49,877 nt of DNA, from the NCBI GenBank assembly GCA_002633005.1, contig NMRA01000697.1:65657-115533 (forward strand). Direction: 5' to 3'. Positions 1 to 10,000 of the stretch are shown piece after piece. The first letter of the stretch is position 1. Every line of letters begins with the position of its first letter. This DNA is from Phoronis australis (Eukaryota; Phoronida; Phoronidae). A program made the position numbers and the translations under genes. The notes under the pieces are model-generated. The model searched no databases and was not told where the DNA came from. It saw only the letters and a program-made list of their open reading frames with translations.

Positions 1-804
1 CTGCGGTCTTAAATCCACTTGTTAACAGCGATGTTAACTGGAGCTGTTTTCTGCGATCCAGGACCGGAGTTATGCGTTCATACTGACCGCAACTCTCCAA
101 ACCATTGACGTGTTGACGTTAGTATGAAAGGCCCTATAGAAGCCTAGTTATCAGATTTTATGAACTTACGACGAGGAACTGCCAAGTTACAGAGGAGAAT
201 CTATCTGAAAGTTGCCATCATCTGTTGTTGCCAAAGTACACTAAGTTCATGCAAGGGGCTAAGGAGATCCAACTCCCAAACACCAGACAGATGTTGTATA
301 GAAATGACAGCAATATGTCACCACATATACGAATGAGGATGCACAAACATGGCACAATTACCAAATACTTTGCCACTTAAGATGAAGCATAAAATGACAT
401 AACACAGTTTAACGCAACAATAAGTTAGACCAGAACACCTAAGCAAAGAAACCAACTTCCTACTAGTTAACAATTTGGCATAATTTTTAGTGAAAACTAT
501 TGGGAAATCAGGATTTCACAAATCTTCTAAGACAAGAGAAATGTTGTTCAACTACCTTCTGTTTAAGGAATTTTTTTCCTCCGCAAATCAACTGACACTC
601 ACATTGCTGCACGTCACAAAGAAGCACTTAAGAATTAACGTAAACATCAAAAGCCTAGTGTTCAAATAAATTGTATTTTCTAATGAAACACAAGTGCACT
701 GCACACACAGAACATTTTACCATATCATGAGATGCACTTCTTCAGTAGTAGACATGCACTTAATTTAATGACCACTCAACGGTGAAATTGCAAGAGTAAC
801 TTAC
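1..804 (-). other. DCAF13 intron 3 (partial)
   Basis: I see no exon, RNA gene or clear repeat here. The expected next exon (GDDKTVK-type WD repeat) was looked for on the minus strand and not found, so it should lie beyond the left edge. Confidence 0.5.
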
Positions 805-912
805 ACTATAAAAGAACTGCCCATCGGAATTTGTGCACACTCCCCGAACAAAGCCCTCGTGAGCACTCCAACTACGGACACAGCTTCTTTCCGCAAGATT
901 CCACAGTTTCAC
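805..912 (-). CDS. DCAF13: DCAF13 exon 3
   Basis: This exon is 108 nt, 36 codons, phase 0 on both sides. The acceptor is TTGTTTTCAG|GTG and the donor TATAGT|GTAAGT. It encodes VKLWNLAERSCVRSWSAHEG followed by FVRGVCTNSDGQFFYS. This fits the WN(L) end of WD repeat 1 and the start of repeat 2 (AHEGFVRG is typical of the family). Confidence 0.9.
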
Positions 913-3900
913 CTGAAAACAAATATAGCTCATTCTCACCTACTTCAATCAATCCAGAGATCAAAAACAGCAAACAACAACTTACTTTTGAGCAAATCAA
1001 GGGAACCCATTTGTAGCTTGTACTTCTGGCAAATTTTCATATTGTTATTACAGAAGTGAACAATGTATTCAATCTGAAGTTATATTAAGAGTAACTTCAG
1101 TCTTACATAATACAATATTTTAGTTTGACATTTCTGGTTATTTTGAGGTTAATGAGTAATAGGTCAAGTGACATTGATTTTTGAGACATTGAACTAGCAA
1201 GTTTCAGAAAATAATACGACACCATTTGCCAACCTGGGACTTTCACTGACCTGCATTTGATGAGTTGGCATTAAAGGCTAACGACCACTGAATTCACTGA
1301 TTCAGAAATATTTTGGACAAGAATGAAATAACTATGGAGTTTGAGTTGTTTCATATGAATGACACAAAAGATTTTTTCAAATCTGTACAAATTTGAAATG
1401 TAGCAACGAAGTTTGGTATATGTATATGGACAAGGATCAATTATAAATCTTGGAATTCCTCACCAAAACAAGCTCACATACTTTTGTTGAACCACTGATA
1501 AGAGACACACTTATCAAGGCTTGTCCAGAAATCAAACATATTCCATTAAATAAAGACAGTCTATCAGACACTCTAAAAACAAAAGACCAAGTGGCTTTGA
1601 GAATACCCAATCAAATTTTATCGTTTCTGTTTGTTCGAACTTTCCAAGGAGTGTGCCTGTGCTTATAATCCAGAATTCTCGGATATCGAGGTAGCTTGTT
1701 GGTGGACATAAAATTGAATTTAATGGCCATCACTAATGATAGCCCAAGCAAGCTATTTTACTGGCAGTGCACTTATAGAACTGGCAATAGTAAGTGAATA
1801 CCAGTGAAGCAATGTTTTCCATTTATGCACTTTAATTGTAAGTATTTACAAACTTTATTAGTTGCCTCATTTGGTAATTGATTAACGGAGTATTTCAAGC
1901 ATCATCAATTTTCCTTACATGGAAGCCAAGATTTTGTTTCATGCATAAGGCATTTGTCCATGACACAACTTTTCATCGGTACAACATAAGTGCCCAATAC
2001 AAGTATCACCCTGTATCTGCAAACACATTTTGGATTCTGAAAACATGTTTGGGAGACACGAGGTGATAATGGATAAATTTAATCATTTCTCCGAGTCGTT
2101 TAAGGAGTAACAACATGAGTCTACAGGTCAACACCAAACCCACTGCAACTCTAACGAGAAGGTTCTGAACACAAATGTTAGTAAAGACAGATTCTCAAAA
2201 TTCAGCAAGAAGTCCCAACCTAGCTTAATTGACTGTTTCCATCGACTGTGCAGCAAAAGTTTGAGAACTACAGACATGCGGAGCGGCTTAAAGACATGGT
2301 TTTGGGGCTGGTACCCTTACCTCACCATCACAAGCACCGGATATGACTGTGGACAGGCTTTTAGGGTGTTTACACAGACAGTGGACGCCATCACGGTGAC
2401 CCTCCAGGGAGCCAAGGAAAGGCTTGGCAAACACACGTTCCAACTTGACAGCATTCAAAGCCCTGACGTATTCCCGAGGGGCTTCAAAAGGATTGAGGAC
2501 TGGGTCATAGTTCCTTGGCACTGAAATTAATAAATTTACAAACACATGAACACAGCAATTAGGAAATACCAGACCTGAAGACAAATAGTGGAACTGGCTC
2601 ATTCCTGTAAAGACAGGGGCACTTTCAAGGAAAACTTAGTGCTTTGCTACGAGGATGTTGCGACTTAATTACCATTTGACACTCATTTACAAACAGGACA
2701 AAAATTACATGGTCGGAGTAAGTAAAACTACTTATGAGAAATCTAATACACACGCTCATTATCAAAATGACTTGTCACCAATTTAGTATCTTGCTTTCGC
2801 CAAAAAATAAGCTTTTTACACATATATCCTATTGACTTGATTGATCCAAAGATAGTCATCCAAGAAAATTTGGAGAAGGGGAACAATCACAAGACTGGTC
2901 ACTGATGGGGCAACATATGAAAGAAACATTTGAAAGTGACCAATAGATCGAAAGTTTCTGCTTGATGACACATTTCATTTTTACATGACGAGGTTTCTAA
3001 TCACCTTGGTGAAATACCAGTGGTATGACTTCCAACTTACCAACAAACCGTATCTCTGAGTAAGCTTTGCTTTGGTAAAGCTGTAATCGTCTCCTGAAGG
3101 ATGTCAAAAAAAATTTGCAAATGGGGCCCGTGCATGTCACAAGCACACTGTTTTCAAATAGATGACAGAAACGGGCCAGCTTCTGATTTCAGTAACAGAA
3201 CAAAGGACTGTTTAGAAAGAAATGTTGATTGCAAGAGTAGGTGTTCAATTTGGAAGAAATTAAAGATATCAATTGCCTCCCAAGGAAACCCTCTATGCTC
3301 AAAAGGTACTTATAGGACTGTGAGTTTATGGTTTAGTCAGTGTGATGCATAATTTTCCTAAAAGCTTCCATACATTAGAATGAGTCGCCACCAAATAATG
3401 GTTATCAGGTAGTATTTGGTCAGTTTTAGCCATATCGGTGAGTTAAAAAACCTCCAACACTGAGACTAAAACCAGGAGGTCCTGCCAAGGAGCCAAAAAT
3501 CCAAACTGCTCAGCCATGAGGCAATTGCTGCCTGGCAAACAATTTAGAGAGGCTTTATACGACTCCATGTCACACCAGAAGTCACTTGTCACAACTCTCC
3601 GTTCTACAGATCAAGCATGCTACCTGCCCCAACCAGGACAGCCACGTTTCTAGTAAAGGTTACTACTAGGTTGTTGGAGCATGGCTCTGGAGTGTTGACA
3701 TCTCGTCTAGTCATGGATTCTACTGCTGTTGGGCAACAAGGTTGAAAAATCTGCCAACGTCAAGACTTGAACTGGGACTTCCTTCATGAGAGCAGAGAGT
3801 CCAAACCATTCATATATAGAGGCTTTATATGACTCCACGTGACAGTCGAAATTCACGTGCCACAACAGGTGCACGGCAATATTTTTATCACCTGTAGCTT

Positions 3901-6585
3901 TGCCCCAAGGTTACCAGGCGATGTGAAATTTCGAGGTTCCCAGGTATATTTTAATGTCAGTCTTCATACAACTAAACAACTAGCAGCCACACTATTCATA
4001 GGCATGTAAGCTGTCTGTGCTGCCACCTCTTGGCATCACTGGCAGAACAACAACAGGGTAGACCTCGATAACGCTAAGACCTTGCTAGAAAAGCAAGACT
4101 TTGCGGGATAATGCCATGTATTTCAAATGAGAGCATGTGATTTTGGCTAGATTTTTGTAACCGTGAAACAGCTACTGACCTCTACCCAGATTACACTATA
4201 CTCTACACAGTACACATCCACAATGAGCACTGATAATGACAACCTTGACTACGTGAAGAGAAAGTTTGACAACGGGAGTATTTATTCGACTCGGCCGTGT
4301 GCATGGTTCCGGTGGGTGAGTGAGCAGGTGAGTTGAGACGCAGCGGCCCTAAACTTATCAGTCATGTTGTGAAATGATGCGATCTTGACATGGATTGGAT
4401 AAATGTATCATGGTTGATAATTCATCAATGTTCACAAGCCAGGGGATATCATGTCATACCAACTGCCGCTCACAGCATTAAAAACGATGAGTTTCCGATT
4501 TTGGGAACTAAAGCCATCGCTAAAGATTGCTCCACAACTTAAGCAGCAGAATAACGGTAGAATGCCATTTTTTCCAACATCGTTAAATAATTTAGTTTAC
4601 TCAAGGAAGACTGTAGTTTTTAATGACACTAACTTTGTGTCAGATTTTATCTTACCACTTTTTACCCACATCGACGCAAAGCTGTTTTTTTAGTATACAG
4701 CTTTGTACCAAGGTTAGTTGAACCCGTTTTGTGCAAATTTATAGTTCTGTGTTTGACATGGATGGCTGAAGTAAAGCACCCATGTAATATCTAATCTCGA
4801 AAGTCATACCTTATGGTATATATACAACATTGGGGACAGTCAGAAGCTGAGGGCCCCTATGATTTTGACACAGTCAATCTTCATGCTGGCTGGTAATAAC
4901 TTAGCCTTGGTACAAAGCTGTATACTAAAAATACAGCTTTGCACCGATGTGGGTAAAAAAGTAGTAAGATAAAATCTGACACAAAATTAGTGTCATTAAA
5001 AGCTACAGTCTTCCTTGAGTAAACTAAATTATTTAACGGTGTTGGAAAAAATGGCTTTCTACCGTTATTCTGCTGCTAAAGTTGTGGAGTGATCCATTAT
5101 ATAGCGACGGCTTTTGGCGCCATGAAATATTGCATCACCTATTGGCCAGCATCTTTTTTCGCTGATTCTTCAATCAACCGTTGTTCTTTCACGAGATTGC
5201 GTACATGTCGCAACATATTATCATAACTGGTTTCACTTCATTATAGGTTTTTAGAATTTTGAAACCGAAAAACGAATTTCAGAGGAAATTTTGCTGGGCA
5301 CTAGTCGGATATAATGGACCCTAACTTATTCCAAATAAATCCACTAAATGTGGGTCTAAATGAATGATTTTGATATCGTTGCATTCCTCAGACATCTGGC
5401 TATCCGTACATATCCACCTTACAACCCTCAATTACTCCGTTCTATAACTACGCTATTCCGAACTCGGTCCACTTTAGCCACGCGCATTGTAAAATCNGTT
5501 GTAGATTTCACGAAAAGGTGAGAGTGGAGTGGCGCGCGTGATCCATGAGAGTGGGCAATTGTATATTACGACACTTCATTTTATTTTTTAAGTATTCCAG
5601 ACAGAATTTGAAATGGGACCAATTTATCCGACTATTACCTAGCCTTGGTACAAAGCTGTATACTAAAAATACAGCTTTGCACCGATGTGGGTAAAAAAGT
5701 AGTAAGATAAAATCTGCCACAAAATTAATGTCATTAAAAGCTACAGTCTTCCTTGAGTAAACTAAATTATTTAACGGTGTTGGAAAAAATGGTGTTCTAC
5801 CGTCATTCTGCTGCTAAAGTTGTGGAGTGATCCATATAGCGACGGCTTTTGGCGCCGTGAAATACCAATGCGTCACCTACTGGCCAGTTTCTTTTTTCGC
5901 TGATTCTTCAATCAACTGTTGTTCTTTCACGAGCTTGCGTACACATCACAACATATTATTGTAACTGGTTTCACTTCATTATACTAGGTTTTTAGAATTT
6001 TGAAACCGAAAAACCGAATTTCAGAGGAAATTTTGCTGCTGCCAAGCTATCATCATTAGCCGAAAGATGTCGCATAAATTTAGATAATGGCGCATGCACG
6101 TGACACGAGCGTACTGTTTTTGAAACAACGACATACTTTTCATTGGTAGAAAAGGCAAAGAGTTACACAATAAAATGACGTTTATTGCACTGTTTTTCAC
6201 TTTATGGCTGTAACAGTGTAACAGTGTAACAGGAATGGTGAGTGTTGGTTGATTGCCAGATTTTTCATGCACCCCGTCCGGTCTTTAGCTCTACATGTTG
6301 ATACAAGTTTCACAGCAAGGTGACGAGCAGAACTACCCTGGCTGTGTACAATTTCGGGGTCTACGGTAGAAATACACACAGTGGTACCTAGCTGTGTTTT
6401 GACGATAGTCTTCAAACACTGACTCAGTGACTGGCTGGCTAGGAATAATTGAACAGTCAAGAATTGAACGTCACTCGTCCCTGACTCATACAGAGTCAGA
6501 AACAACAAATTTTACCTTTGTGTATATCTCTCTTCGTTTCTCTCCGATATTCGTCGGGATGTCTACATAACACTTTGACTTTCAT
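805..6585 (-). CDS. DCAF13: DCAF13 (Sof1-like WD40 protein), 5' part of the gene, exons 1-3
   Basis: DCAF13/Sof1 is a nucleolar WD40-repeat protein of the U3 snoRNP/SSU processome needed for 18S rRNA maturation, and in animals also a CUL4-DDB1 substrate receptor (family knowledge). Three exons join in frame: 6585-6516, 2520-2321 and 912-805, giving about 126 residues. The product starts MKVKVLCRHPDEYRRETK, continues with the family block VPRNYDPVLNPFEAPREY and RALNAVKLERVFAKPF, and then enters the first WD repeats (GHRDGVHCLCKHP, SGACDGE, then VKLWNLAERSCV and AHEGFVRG). Introns are phase 1 and phase 0 with GT..AG ends. The start is supported by an in-frame TAA three codons upstream. The remaining WD repeats and the Sof1 C-terminal domain must lie left of position 1. 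The gene is divergent from the UBF gene, 360 bp away. Identification rests on collinear family motifs across all three exons. Confidence 0.93.
913..2320 (-). other. DCAF13 intron 2, no recognisable content
   Basis: This is AT-rich non-coding sequence between exons 2 and 3. The small ORFs at 1450-1668 and 1878-2066 show no recognisable protein pattern. Confidence 0.6.
2321..2520 (-). CDS. DCAF13: DCAF13 exon 2
   Basis: This exon is 200 nt (phase 1 in, phase 0 out). The acceptor is TTAATTTCAG|TG and the donor GGTGAG|GTAAGG. It encodes the conserved block before the propeller and the first WD repeat. An apparent longer minus-strand ORF here runs into intron on both sides. Confidence 0.93.
3440..3866 (-). 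repeat. Two diverged SINE-like units with tRNA-like promoter motifs
   Basis: On the minus strand two units about 275 bp apart each begin with a shared 50-bp block (3866-3817 and 3594-3544; GAGTC(A/G)TATAAAGCCTCT is common to both). They then run into tRNA-like sequence. One has an A-box-like TGGCTGAGCAGTTTGGA (near 3515) and a weak B-box (GGTTTTAGTC). The other has a good B-box, GTTCAAGTC (near 3765). No clear A-tail or target duplication was seen, so this is a tentative call. Confidence 0.35.
4070..4170. repeat. Dispersed repeat copy (other copy at 28420-28520)
   Basis: The stretch reading GACCTTGCTA...CAAGACTT.GCG, then TGCC.TGTATTT.AAATGAGA, then TGATTTTGG recurs at 28420-28520 with about 80% identity by eye, in the same orientation. 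The family is not recognised. Confidence 0.55.
4503..5122. mobile_element. Foldback / long-inverted-repeat element
   Basis: The arms at about 4503-4716 and 4898-5122 are inverted copies of each other (about 210 bp, roughly 90% identical). The inner edge reads ACCTTGGTACAAAGCTGTAT and the outer part ACTCCACAACTT.AGCAGCAG. They surround a spacer of about 180 bp with no ORF. The structure fits a non-autonomous foldback DNA transposon or MITE. No target duplication could be fixed. Confidence 0.7.
4902..6034. repeat. Direct duplication of foldback arm plus flank (4902-5293 and 5639-6034)
   Basis: The right arm of the foldback and about 170 bp beyond it (GCGACGGCTTTTGGCGCC ... CTGATTCTTCAATCAAC ... 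CAGAGGAAATTTTGCTG) are repeated in the same orientation with about 90% identity and small indels. An N lies at 5497 between the copies. This is either a second element insertion with shared internal sequence, a local duplication, or a haplotype join. Confidence 0.75.
6516..6585 (-). CDS. DCAF13: DCAF13 exon 1 (coding part)
   Basis: This exon is 70 nt, 23 codons plus one base, and too short for an ordinary ORF scan. The ATG is at 6585-6583 and the donor reads AAAG|GTAAAA. The first residues match the near-invariant family start (MKVK.L.R.P..Y.RET). The last base G joins the TG that opens exon 2 to make Val. Confidence 0.9.
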
Positions 6586-6687
6586 TTTGAATTAAACAAC
6601 ATTGGAATCACTGAAGATAAAATCGTAAAATCCACATGTTTAGTTGTAACGGTCACCAGATGTCGCTCACTGTTGACCTAAATACTC

Positions 6688-6696
6688 TGCGCATGC
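6688..6696. promoter_or_regulatory. NRF-1-like palindrome TGCGCATGC
   Basis: This is close to the NRF-1 consensus (YGCGCAYGCGCR), a common element of TATA-less and bidirectional animal promoters. It lies between the two divergent starts. The match is short and partial. Confidence 0.4.
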
Positions 6697-6888
6697 TCAA
6701 TTCATTGCAAATTATAGGTCAAGGCGCGCGAAAAGAGAACCTGTAGAAATCAAAACAAAATAAGTGAGAATTCCTTGTTTTCATGGTTATTCTTGAAATT
6801 TTTAATCAACATCACACCCTCGTGCTCTTGATGCTATCAGATATCGTTGTAGGAGCCGTGAAATTCTACCTGGAAACCTTGTGAAGCC

Positions 6889-6894
6889 CACGTG
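6889..6894. promoter_or_regulatory. CACGTG E-box upstream of the UBF start
   Basis: The sequence CCCACGTGATCACC carries a canonical E-box 52 bp before the UBF ATG. Myc/Max and USF proteins bind this site, and Myc control of ribosome-biogenesis genes is established in animals. Use here is inferred. Confidence 0.45.
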
Positions 6895-6945
6895 ATCACC
6901 TCGGACAATTCAGGGGCAACGATTGTGCCGACTGCACGCCGCGCG

Positions 6946-7054
6946 ATGGCTTCGTCTTTCCTCGGCCGCGAGCAGCTCTTGCCGACCAGTATTAAGCAAC
7001 TGAAGAAACAACGACAACAGTCAAAAGTGGTTGGATCTTCATCAGAGAATGAAA
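6946..7054 (+). CDS. UBTF: UBF exon 1
   Basis: Thirty-six codons plus one base. The product starts MASSFLGREQLLPTSIKQLK and continues with a KK.R.Q.SK run and SSSENE. The ATG has G at -3 and +4. The donor is GAAA|GTGAGT. There is no earlier in-frame ATG in the preceding 60 nt, but the frame stays open upstream, so the start is likely rather than proved. Confidence 0.75.
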
Positions 7055-10000
7055 GTGAGTTATGGGTGTAAATTTCCTATTCTAGAGCAGTCCAGATTTG
7101 GTTTCGGTTATGTGGCTTTCTTTTGTCGTGCCTGGGTAGGCCAGTGACAGTGTTGGGCTGGTTAAGCAATTTATTACATAGGATGTCGCAGGCTTACAGC
7201 GGCGACAGTACATCCCCACAAAAAGTTACGAATTTCAAAATACTGCAAATAAAATCAAATGAATGCATATATGCAATTTGGTTTTGCCTAAGCACAGAAC
7301 TTCGTTTTATTGTCTAAAGTCCTTCTTTATTCAGGCCATTCAACAGTGGAACAACTTGCCAAATAGTTAAAGGAATAAAGGAGGCTCACTGTTACGATGA
7401 TTTCAGACACCAACTTATTAGTTACCTGTGGTTGTCATAACTTTCCCTCCTTTTTGTCGCTCCAATGTATATACCATATACACATAGCTTACCCAATTAT
7501 CGGATGGAACCTAAATATCGGACATTTCATAAAATCTTACCTGAAGCATAATCTGAGAATTAACTGAGACCAATTTTTATTCCGTTGTAATGCATTCGAT
7601 GTCCGGCACCGTCTCGTTTTTTACAGCGTTGCTTTGATTTCACGGAGAGAGGGTGCAATTTAGATCCCCAAGTCGGCCTAAAATGGACGATCGCATAAAT
7701 CGGTTATAAAAGTTGAAAACATAATCTTTTTCCGCAATGAAGCCATCTCATTAAACTGACAATATGTCACTTTTCCATTTTTTCATTTGTTTTTAAACTC
7801 AAGTCAAACGCACGTGCGGGTGTCATATCAAGAAGCCAGAGTGAACCTAAAAACTGCAGTGAGCTTGCACGTGCTTTAGTCGTCTGCACTAATTCATCTA
7901 AACGACTTGGTGCCGTCATCAGATTTCATTTTATGGATAATTTTGTTGCGAATAGACCTGTGTTCTAGCAGCATATATGTCAAAACACTGGAGCTGAAAC
8001 TTAGCTACAAGGTGCCCGCGGCCATTACGTGGTTAGTCAGTTTTCCGCGGTGTGGCGTATGGGGAAACATGGTGTACGATATTTAGGTTCTCCGAAGGTT
8101 TGCTAGTTGTGTTTTTTAAAGATCAGTCGGAACATAAATGTGGCTTTCAGTGACAAGATATAGTAACAGAACAATTCCATGAAGGTAAGTCTTTATTTCA
8201 GCAAAGAATTTACAACAATCCGTAGTATTTTCAATTAAATATTATGCAAAATGTGCCAAAACGTCCAATAATTATGTCACTTGACTGTAAAAGTTTTTAT
8301 TTATTTATTTATTTTTTTTTAATTCAGTCTGTAAATCCAATTTGGAAATACTGTTAAATTAAATAAATAAACATACATAAATAAATAAATTAAATTAAGT
8401 TGCATTAAATTAATTTTTTGCTACAGAGGACCATGCTGTATATAAGCCTTTGGCTAAAGCATGTTTTATATCTATTGTATTTTATCCTCTATCAATAAAG
8501 TTTTTATTATTATTATTATTATTAATTTAATTAACACATATGATAAGTTTGGAGACGATTCAGTCAAGATAATTTGAAGAAAACGATAAAAATTTGTAGC
8601 GGTTGCTCGATTTTCTTTTACCGAGTGCCATTTTGAGAAAGTTACGTAAAATCACGTATGTTGACGAATAAAAAGTACAAGGGACACAAATCTTACAAAT
8701 TTCAACTGATAGTGATACCTTCCCATGCTATTTTGCAAGTGTCACGCGCTAGCAACACACGCTTCGCTCAGTCTCGCGCTAACTTTGCCTAGGCAATTAC
8801 ATCGCCCTGGATGCCGCAGGCGTACAGGGGCGATAGTACATCCCCACAAATTGTTACGAATTTCAAAATACAGCAAAGAAAATCAAACGAAACATGCATA
8901 TATGCATGTGGAGTTATAATTAACACTTACCATAAGTGCGGAGACGATTCAGTCAAGATAATGTCAACAAATCGATGAAAATATGTTGCAGTTTGCTCGA
9001 GTACGTTCTTACTGGGTGCCATTTTGAGGAAGTCGTGAAATCACGCTTGCTGACGAGTAAAAAGTCCAAGGGACACAAATCTTACAAATTTCACCAGATA
9101 CCTTTATGCTACTTTGCAAGTGTCAAGCGCCAGTGTCCCACGCGTCGCTCGGTCTCGTGCTAGCCTTTGCCTAACTCACGTGACTCAGTTGAAATACTTT
9201 GTGGTTATTGCACACATGGTGAAAAAGTTAACGGTGACCAAAAAAGTGGAGTTAGAATTCTTCTCCAAAGTCACCATAATTCCCGTAACTAAGCTTCATC
9301 GAAGATATGTGTAGAAGTGGAAATGACCACTGAAGGAAGTAAATGCTTTTTTAAGTGATAGTTTTAAGTGTGGAATGTATTTTGATGAGGTGAAAACTTA
9401 ATCGGTGACAGGATTTGTCCTATCGCCCTTTTTAAATACACGGGACGAACTTCGTACAGAAAGCGATGGGAAGTATTGTAGCTTCTAACTAGCCAAGCGA
9501 GGGGCTACGTGTTGCCTAGGTTAATGTATACTCAGTGTCCTACTTCCAAGCCATTTCAGCTCCGCGTCGCATTGCAGATAATTTAATAAAACAATGGAAA
9601 ATATCGAGTAATCAGTTGTTCTCTGTTCGTCGTTGCACCAATAGTGTAGCTACTAGTAACTAGAGTAGCTACCAACTGGCTGATTTGATATAACTTCTCC
9701 TAATTTTGGTAGAGTTTCTGCCTGACCAAGTCACTTGACTTTGGTGGACTGTGGAGTTCAATAAATAAACAAATGTTTAATGAGAATTTTATGTGGTGAA
9801 TTTAGTAATAATTGAGAGCATTTTACACCTTCGTTGTGATTCTGAAAGAATTTGTGAGATAACACCAAGAATTTTGATGTAAATACATGCCAATGTTAAC
9901 GTCTGCTGTGGCAGTTGGTGATCACTCTGACTAGTGGGCCATAAGGCAAACACAAAATGTTTGTTGTCATTATAGACTACAAAATGAAATATGAAAAAAC

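Larger units (their letters stand above)
2521..6515 (-). other. DCAF13 intron 1, repeat-rich
   Basis: This intron of about 4 kb carries SINE-like units (3440-3866), a copy of a dispersed repeat (4070-4170), a long foldback element (4503-5122) and a direct duplication of one of its arms with flank (5639-6034). There is an N at 5497. I see no other gene in it. Confidence 0.7.
6586..6945. promoter_or_regulatory. Divergent (bidirectional) promoter of DCAF13 and the UBF gene
   Basis: Only 360 bp separate the two start codons, which face away from each other. The interval is more CG-rich than its surroundings near both genes (GGCGCGCG, CGCCGCGCG). It holds a TGCGCATGC site at 6688-6696 and a CACGTG E-box at 6889-6894. 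No TATA box is evident. Transcription start sites cannot be read from sequence. Confidence 0.75.

Noticed and set aside
2261-2524. Plus-strand ORF of 87 codons
   Set aside because: It is the antisense shadow of DCAF13 exon 2, whose protein motifs and splice sites are on the minus strand.
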